The translations under genes and the position numbers were made by a program. A stretch of 13,577 nucleotides of DNA from Saccoglossus kowalevskii (taxonomy: Eukaryota; Hemichordata; Enteropneusta; Harrimaniidae): positions 472,611 through 486,187 of the forward strand of contig NW_003105101.1 of the NCBI RefSeq assembly GCF_000003605.2, written 5' to 3'. The notes under the pieces were generated by a model, which searched no databases, was not told where the DNA came from, and worked only from the letters and a program-made list of their open reading frames with translations. Of this stretch, positions 1 to 8,600 are shown one piece after another. The first letter of the stretch is position 1. Each line of letters starts with the position of its first letter.

Positions 1-710
1 TTACATATTTATCTTATTAATTTTTTTTAAATATTCAAAAATATTATGCAAATAATTTCATTTTATTGTTGCTTTCCATGGAATATCAGTTTGTGGTGAG
101 TTTCTATATACATTGACTTGTTAGTGACTGAATCTTATCTCAGTGTTGCTATGGCAGTAGCTGCCATGATGTTAAACTTGAATGATTCTGGCTCCTTGTG
201 CATTTGACTATCTAGACTTGTATCCCGGGCATACAGGGGCCTATTTCAATCAAACTTGGCACAAAATATCACATCATGCCTTACAGAGACATACCCTTTT
301 GTTTTGTGATTTGATCTTGGATGGCTGACTGGTGGCCATTTACATTTTCAATTAAATGCTCCAAAATTAGTACTAAATGTCTGACTCATCGGTAATTAAA
401 AAATGCTATTCCATAGGCATTTTCGTAACATGTCTGAGCCGATAAATTTTTAAAGTCGTAACAATAATTAGTCGTCATAGACACGTGCGTATTTTTGTTT
501 TGCAATTGGACTCATCTCAATACATTCTGTTTGAGCACTCTAATCATTTAACAGGCATTTTGTTAAGATGTATCATCATTCAGTTTTATACTACATTATG
601 GTAAAATCATTATGGATGAGGTAAAATACTAAATGCCTGTTTTCACACTTTATATCATTCCGTGTAAACAATAATAGTATTGACCAGGAGCACATGTGAA
701 GTTAGATAAA

Positions 711-729
711 TACTGCCCTCTGGTGGTCA
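711..729 (-). promoter_or_regulatory. CTCF-like binding motif
   Basis: On the minus strand the bases read TGACCACCAGAGGGCAGTA, which contains the CCACCAGAGGGCA core of the bilaterian CTCF motif. It sits in an intron, next to an 8-bp inverted repeat (ATTGACCA at 679-686, TGGTCAAT at 724-731). The match is by eye; it may be a true insulator-type site or part of a small repeat element. Confidence 0.5.
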
Positions 730-1096
730 ATGTGGATATCTGGTAGCATTGATCTATTGACACATTGTAATGTACAATACTACCGTACCAGACGTGTTTT
801 TTTGCTAGCATGTTAGTTTAGCTATTAATTCAACATGTAAGTCAGAATTAATTTAATCTATTCCCTGGAGTGAAAATCCAGACATTTTCACTGGCTGTGG
901 TTGCAATGGTCGGGGGAAAAAAAATGTGATTTTGGCTAGTTATCGAGATTCTACTGAACAGTGTAATAAGATTACCCCTACATATACAATATTTATAAAT
1001 TTTGTTGTTCAAGATTGTCTCGTAGTTAAAATTATGCTGTTTTCTCAACTTTAGCTGTTTTCACTGCTTGGTGTTTCACAGTGGCCCATAGAAATA

Positions 1097-2271
1097 CATG
1101 GGGCACATCTTAGCAACATGGAATGTTCTGTGACGTAGCTTCGCTCCCGAGAATAGATGAGAATTTTAGCACTTCAATCTTGAACCAATAACCTTCTAAT
1201 GAATTGTGAGGGAAAAAAAAACAAAACATTTTTGGTGTTTGTTGTGTTCCCGGTGATTGGTGATATTTTAGTAAATTAGAAAAATAAAAATACTTAATTA
1301 TGGATTGCATTTGTAAAATTGATGAGTCTCTTTTTTTCTTGGCCTTTAATGTATTTTTACTGATAAGTCAATGAGTAAAAAAAAGGATCTGGTTAAATGA
1401 ACAATACATTTGTCTCTGATTTGCATGAAATCTGTTATGATTGGGTAAAATATGCTACAAAATTATATTTATTGCAAAGATAATCTAGTTAAGGCCTTCG
1501 GTGGTGGGTGGATTTTGTTGTTATTGCTAAAATCTTACCCAGGATTTTTGGTGGTGCGCACGTTGATCTGAAACATAAATTTTTTTTGTTTAGTCTTAAA
1601 ATAAAATAACCTGTACTACATGTAGTTATTTTAATCTAAGTCAGCACTGGGATGACATGAAAATGCATGTAAAATATTTTTTTATTATAAACACATGTTC
1701 ATCTTGCACACTTATTTCATTCCCAACACACACAAAAAAAAACAAAACATTTTTGGTGTTTGTTGTGTTCCCGGTGATTGGTGATATTTTAGTAAATTAG
1801 AAAAATAAAAATACTTAATTATGGATTGCATTTGTAAAATTGATGAGTCTCTTTTTTTCTTGGCCTTTAATGTATTTTTACTGATAAGTCAATGAGTAAA
1901 AAAAAGGATCTGGTTAAATGAACAATACATTTGTCTCTGATTTGCATGAAATCTGTTATGATTGGGTAAAATATGCTACAAAATTATATTTATTGCAAAG
2001 ATAATCTAGTTAAGGCCTTCGGTGGTGGGTGGATTTTGTTGTTATTGCTAAAATCTTACCCAGGATTTTTGGTGGTGCGCACGTTGATCTGAAACATAAA
2101 TTTTTTTTGTTTAGTCTTAAAATAAAATAACCTGTACTACATGTAGTTATTTTAATCTAAGTCAGCACTGGGATGACATGAAAATGCATGTAAAATATTT
2201 TTTTATTATAAACACATGTTCATCTTGCACACTTATTTCATTCCCAACACACACTGCATGGGGCACATCTT
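1097..2271. repeat. 15-bp direct repeat flanking the tandem duplication
   Basis: CATGGGGCACATCTT occurs at 1097-1111 and again at 2257-2271, the second copy beginning two bases after copy 2 of the 521-bp duplication. It could be a target-site duplication bracketing an inserted segment of about 1.15 kb, or a trace of the local duplication process. No transposon ends are recognised. Confidence 0.6.
1213..2254. repeat. Perfect tandem duplication, 2 x 521 bp
   Basis: Copy 1 is 1213-1733 and copy 2 is 1734-2254. I compared them line by line and found no difference, including in the A and T homopolymer runs. The copies abut exactly, each starting with nine A and ending in an ACACAC run. Neither contains a plausible reading frame. 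This is either a very recent tandem duplication or an assembly duplication. Confidence 0.96.
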
Positions 2272-2535
2272 TTTCAAAATATAACATTTTACGGTTCCCT
2301 GACATGTGCTTCTGTAGTGCTACACATCAATTCATAAGTTTTTAGAAATTTTCTTCTATGTTCTGTCTTCTACATAGTATCTAAGCTTTGCTGCTTGTCA
2401 TGGTGGGTGGAAAACTGAAAACCATTTAAGACAATTTGATGGCAATGTAAATTTAGCATAATCTCTGACTTCATGGTTTTAAAATTTCATTTGATGAAAC
2501 TAAAGTGGTTCATATTAAATTTTTGTTTTTTACAG

Positions 2536-2627
2536 GGTTTACAAGTGAGACGTTCAACTGGGGAAGTTATCTGAAATTGTCTAAAGCCCAAGCTGCTCCG
2601 AAACATGTATTCAGAAATACTAAGTTT
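2536..2627 (+). CDS. L3MBTL: Exon A: N-terminal arm of MBT repeat 2
   Basis: The exon follows a T-rich tract ending in TTTTTTACAG and ends before GTAAGT. Its first two bases complete a codon begun in an upstream exon (phase 1); 30 full codons follow and it ends in phase 0. The peptide runs from [12 protein letters not shown] to [15 protein letters not shown]. The F-x-W-x-x-YL core and the AQAAPKH.F motif are the conserved helical arm that precedes the barrel of MBT2 in L3MBTL proteins. The upstream exon, which should end the MBT1 barrel with the first base of a xGG codon, is not found in 1-2535. Confidence 0.93.
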
Positions 2628-5600
2628 GTAAGTTGTTGTTCCAATAAATCTATAAAAAAAAAAGTTACTGTTTCATTTAGACCATAATCTGCATTTTCTA
2701 GCATCTTCATGATAAACAGATTCCCATTAATTCTTCAAATAAAGGTAATTAGGACCTATGTGTAGCCAGTGATTGAAATTACTGCCAGTCATGTGACCAA
2801 GACATGTAAATTTCCAATTATGTTGGTAAATTTAAAACTTACCTACCCGGTGATTTTAGAAACATGTTCATTGTCTTCTTTGTGTTGTGCCGGGTATTTC
2901 AGCAGAATGTTGATTGTTTTTGTGATACTTTTTGTGGGAATGGAAGTAATTTAATCTTTAATACAGGGCTGGTAACTTCCTGGTAGAGCAATATTGCATT
3001 AAATATGCGCGAGACGCACGCAATGAGGAGAAACAAAGCTCTCATTTTAACCTGCTGTCATTGTCATATATGTAGGACTCTGTCACACCACATGGTTTTC
3101 GAAAAGGAATGAAATTGGAAGCTGTTGATCAAAAGAATCCAATGTTGATATGTGTTGCCACCATTGCAGATGTCATGGATAATCGTTTTCTTGTACACTT
3201 TGATGCTTGGGATGATTCGTACGACTACTGGGCTGATCCATCCTCCCCTTATTTACATCCAGTGGGGTGGTGTCAGGAAAACGGAAAAGTTTTAACACCT
3301 CCCAATGGTAAGTTGATGGTGTGTCCTCGCGAACATAAGATCGTGCACAATCTTGTGATCTGTTGCTATTTTGTCATTAAAAACATGAAACCATTTTGTT
3401 TAAAGGAAATCGCATTCAATTGGTCATTTATTTTCCAGATCATCCAGATCCAGAGAATTTCTCGTGGATGGACTACTTGAATAAAACTAAATCTGTTCAA
3501 GTTCCTGCCAGAGCGTTTAAGCCGGTGAGTCATCTTTCAACTATGACACAACTAAAGATTTTAGTTGAAGCTACTAAAATTATTCACATAGCAAAACTTT
3601 TCGTCCATGAAATAATGGATATTATTATACATCTGTCACCGTAATGCCAGAAGTTAATTTTGTAGTATTGCACTGGGTAATTTCATCCTACCATATTAGG
3701 AAATGCAAATTCCAAATATGGAATGATTATGCATGCAAGCATCCTCTAATAATAAAAACAAATATGGCTGCCACCAGGGTTTGACCGGACTCCACACAAA
3801 GAAGTTTTGCTGAATATGTTCTAAACATTTTGGATTTCGGCATTCCCATGATGTATTCTTGGGAGGAAAAGATTATAATAATAAGGTTATTACGAGGATA
3901 CTGTAAAGTATGGACGAAGACAGTACAGCAGGAGTTATCGACAACGCACATTAACAATCAGCAGTGTGTCCTCTAAGTCATTATGATATGTTTAAGTCAT
4001 TATGATACACAGAGAGATATTGCGAAGCAACTAGTTATCCTCATTGCCTTGTATGTCATTAACTTGATGGAAAAATCATACATTGAAAAAGTTCCCTTGA
4101 TTTATATTTTGCTGTAGTTGAGAAATTTTCTGTTTGGTAACAACAAAAAATTCAGGTTTTATAACAAAGTGTGAAAACAAAAGAATTCACGCAGAAGCTA
4201 CAACATAATTGCACTTTCAGAAGTCACCTAAAGCCATATACAATCTTGTTTGAACTTCAGTCCCGCTTGAGGGCACAATAATACTTTATGAATAGATAAT
4301 TTTCAATTCAGTTTGAGATCTTGCATTATTGGTGAAAGCCTGGGAATTAACATCCGCTGAAACTGATTACTGAACTGGAATATTTTTTTATAGTTCAATG
4401 TCTACATGCTGAGCTTTCAGAGTGGAATATGGCATTGAGATACCCTTACTTCAGCAAAATTGACCATCGTCAAATGTGTACAGCACATTATTAGACGAGG
4501 GAACAAATAACAACAATTTGTTAAATTGATGCAATGATTTTTTGTTTGATTTCATGCTTAATGCTGGATCTCGCAGTGACCGGAAAATGGTCTAAACTTT
4601 GCATATTTTCAGTATTAAAATTTACAGTTGTTGACCCCCTTAAAATATGAATATTAATAAGTTGATTTGAAATCTTGTTTGCTTACAGAGACAACCAGCT
4701 GGCTTTCAAGTTGGTATGCGATTGGAAACCGTAGATAAACGTAATCCTACTTTAATTCGTGTAGCGACAATTACCGAGGTGGACAACCTACGTATGCGAC
4801 TACACTTTGATGGATGGTCAGATGAGTATGACTATTATGTTGATGATGATAGTTGTGATATCCATCCCCCTACTTGGTGTGTGAAAACAGGACATCCTTT
4901 GCAACCTCCAATCAATCCAGTTGACTTACTTGTAACACCGGGGTAAGTTTAAAAATCAAGACGTTAAAATTACGTCATGAATAGGTGATTTTCCGTACAT
5001 TGCGAGATCTCGCGAGATGCATGAAAGACGCGTGTTGAACGTCTGCCGCAAAAATCGAACGATTTGATTATGAACTCGAATTTCTTAATTTCGTAGTTCA
5101 CATCGACAGGCCGATCTTCGACAGAGAAATATTGCTTTCAAATACCCTTACTTAATCGAAATTGTCTATCATCAAATGTGTACAGCACATTATTAAGCAT
5201 GAAAATGTCCCCCGAAATGCTTTTGCGTTTGTCGAATCCCACACGATGTTTGACGACGCTATGACCTTTGTTTGTCCTGTTTTTACATTCGATTTCACGC
5301 ATAACGCACGATTCTCGCAGTGAACGGAAAATGGTCTATTACATAGCATTGATTATCCATGGCTAGCCCCTAATTATCACTACCAGTGGCCATACATTTG
5401 AATTTTACTTTAAGATCAAGCTCTGTAAACACAGTTAGCTATTATAGCATTGTTTTTGCTCTATCTCTTAACTGCCTAAAATCTAGGCTAGATACTCGCA
5501 GGAAAGATGAGTTGTCAATCACTCAGTGAGCAACTAGTTTCGACATTAATTAAGATTGATGATAGCCCTAGTAGTCTCACAGTCATAACAGTTATATTGT

Positions 5601-8600
5601 ATTATATTAAAGCAGGGTTAATGTTTGTTTTGAATCAACTGAATTATTCACAAAAGAGACTCCTGATTGTCAAAAAATAAGATTTCTTTACTTTCACTTC
5701 TGGGTACCATGTAGTTTTAGCCACCAAACACAAAAATGAATTTTCTATAATAAAAAAAAGGTTTGTTGGAGGGTCTGATTTATCATCTCATTTCATCTAT
5801 CCACTTTGTGCCATAACACTTGTCTTCAGTTCTATCTGTCTTGTGCACTTCCCCTGACCTCATTCCAAGTTTTCCATCCATCCAACTTTCTCTCCTTTTT
5901 CATTGTTCTCTTCCATGTTGTTTTAGGCCTGCCCACCTTCCTTGTTGGAGGGTCTGATTTATAGAGAGACATTATGTTTCATAAAGCTCATCAAACAAAG
6001 GGGATGGGTTATTTCTTTGGGTGAGGGGGGCTTGGAAGATTAATCAATAGGGGTAATTATATAGTTCTGCAGTTCAAAAACAACACAAATAAAATGTTCC
6101 TTGCAGTCAACTGTATCTGAGTAGGAGGACAAATAACATGAACTCGCTGGTTTTGAATTTCTCTACTTCTCGGCTCACTACATGGTAGGCTGACACTAAC
6201 TCTGCTATTGGTGGATACTTTTCTATTAATAATACAATGTTTTATTTCCACAGCCAATCTGGTTGTCCTACGCCAGGATGTAAAGGTATTGGCCATATTA
6301 AAGGTGCTAAGTATACAGGACATCATAGGTAATCACCTCAACTCATCTCAAACTAAGCCAGTCATCAAGTCTACACTTGTATCACAGAACATTGTAAACA
6401 GTGTGCCATTTATTCTGTTGCCTTCAAAATAACGATAACAATTTACAATAAATATAAAGCCACATCATTTCTAAATAATAGTAGGAATGTGAAAGTAGCC
6501 CTATAGTCTGTACATATGTATATTGAGGGCTCACACAACAAGTGTTTACATATTGTTAGCGGCCAGTTTAAAGGGATCTGCTAAAAACATTTTGCACGTT
6601 CACAGACAATCTATGAATCCACAAAATTGTTAAAATTATTTGTCATGTTTGGTCATAGTTAAAGGTTTTATTTGACATTGTACTGTTTTTACTGTTAGCA
6701 TCGTTTGTGTTTTGAACAGCGTGTAGCGCATAGTGCATGCAATGCAAGTAAAAACAAACCAGAAAACAGCACAAATAGACAGTTCTGACAACAATACCAT
6801 GTTAATATAACTAGTATGTAATGATTATTATTGTCCCAAACATTTTTGATGGTGAAAGTTGTTGGATATTTTGTGAAATAGACACAAAAACCGATGATAT
6901 ATAAATATTAAGATGACATTCACCTTTTCAAAAATCTATCAGAACATATTTCAAGTGCCCAGTCATTAGGTCATGTTGTGTTTGATTTGAGTTTCATGCA
7001 ACATGCACAATGCATGTAGACTACAATATTTGTTGACAGGAAAATGGATCGCTGATTTGTAGTTTTCAAAAATTCCTCCTGTGTCTCATGACTCAAATTG
7101 TCATTGACTTCTGCCAAATTTTGTTTTCACAAATGCCACAAAATCATCAAATCATAAAACAGTTTACTGTGAACAATGGCATAGTGCAAATTTAAACACA
7201 AATCAAATTGGATCATTGCACAAACAGACACTTGTTAGGAACACAATCAATTTATCGTAATTGCTATGTTTACGTTCTATTCCAGTGCTTTCGGTTGCCC
7301 CTACTCACAATGCAATATGAACAAAGACTCGGCATTGCCCGACAGACTGGGAGGTAATCCTAAAAACGCTGCAGCAGCAGCAGCAGTGGCGGCGGCAGCA
7401 GCTGCTAACGAAAACTTAGCAGATAAAAAACCAATATTCCTACCAATACCCCAGTCACCTGAACTCAAGTAAGTGAAATTTGTCTTTAAATAATTTGCAT
7501 GTTTGGTGTGCTTTCGCTTTCATTCTATCAAAATGTCTCCATAGTTAATATTAAAGATGTACTGACCTTAGTTCATTTGCGAATTAAATAGTGAACTACG
7601 TTTAGCAATTGGCAATACAGTTTTATAATTTACCACATTGATGATAGACTGTATTATAAAATTATTTTCATCATGCTTTGTATTCAGACATTATGCATAT
7701 GTTTAACACATTGCCTGAGAATCTCCTCAGGTGGCAGAAATAAATCGGGAAAACTGCATCTGCCTGCAATGTGTAAAATCAATACATGGCATTAGTAGGA
7801 GTAGCAATGAATATTACTCTACGCCTTAGATCATTTGCTTGAAGAGAGCAATCTACCTATATCTACCTACTCTTATGTGTTATACATACACCTACGAGTT
7901 AAACTTGCTAGAGCTTACCATTCAGATATAGATTCGCACATGTTTGGCGTCAGTACACCTTAAATCTAAGTGGTATTTGCTTAGTGCTGTAGTAATGTTT
8001 TCAGGGTTGAATGCTTGAGATTTTGGTGACAGGCTTGCCTTATGTTAGTTTGAGCGTCTGTTCCTCTATCCATAATCTCTGGTGTTTGTCCCCTTCACAA
8101 TACGTTTGTCAACATGATTTGATCTTGGACTTTTGTCTGATTCTACCAGGAAATGTCCAACACCAGGTTGTGATGGATCAGGTCATGTGACTGGTAAATA
8201 TACAGCGCACCATAGAGTGTCAGGATGCCCTCTCGCGGAGAAAAACATGAGTAAAATAAAATTAAATTTCACAGAAAATGACGAACCCACTTTATTTTTT
8301 AACACGCAAAGTATCGCCCTAGGAAGAGGACGAAGACCGAAGTAAGTACCCTCAAATTTTAAAATGTATGGACATGTGATCATGCTTGGTAGTCATGTGA
8401 CTGCCATGTCAAATTCCGATTGATCAACACATGGTCCAAGTAATTTTTGTTTTCTGACATATTTGGTCAGGCAATAACCTATATCTCTATCCTGTGCTCT
8501 ATGTTTAATGTATCATATCATATCAATATGTTTTATTTATGCATGGCATTATTCTTGATGGTGCTCTGCCTAATATTCTTCATCTTTATGTGAGTTGCCA

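Larger units (their letters stand above)
1..2535 (+). other. Tail of the upstream intron (non-coding)
   Basis: No MBT1 barrel motif (GMKLE-type start, HFDGW-type core) is found in any frame, and no long reading frame is present, so the exon that precedes exon A lies before the window. The stretch is AT-rich. It holds short inverted repeats (151-167; 400-423; arms 550-560 and 631-641), a CTCF-like site (711-729) and a perfect 521-bp tandem duplication (1213-2254), each listed separately. Confidence 0.8.
4943..6253 (+). other. Intron D-E (1311 bp)
   Basis: Bounded by GTAAGT and CCACAG. Beyond repeat family X copy 2 it holds a pyrimidine-rich block (about 5776-5940) bracketed by a 21-bp direct repeat. 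The overlapping open frames near 6057-6432 on both strands only partly overlap exon E and are not genes. Confidence 0.85.

Noticed and set aside
1-2535. Search for the MBT1 exons
   Set aside because: No GMKLE, HFDGW or IHPxGWC-type motif was found in any plus-strand frame, so MBT1 is upstream of the window.
3768-3778. ATGGCTGCCAC, similar to a YY1 site
   Set aside because: It differs from the AAnATGGCGGC consensus at a key position and sits mid-intron with no transcript start.
3727-3957. Minus-strand open frame of 76 codons in intron C-D
   Set aside because: No recognisable domain, no splice context, low-complexity residues, and it lies wholly within an intron of a well-supported gene.
5152-5349. 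Minus-strand open frame inside repeat family X copy 2
   Set aside because: It lies in a non-coding repeat whose other copy breaks the frame; no transposase-like motif is present.
6057-6326. Minus-strand open frame of 89 codons overlapping exon E
   Set aside because: It is antisense to a zinc-finger exon and continues into intron sequence; no protein motif is visible.
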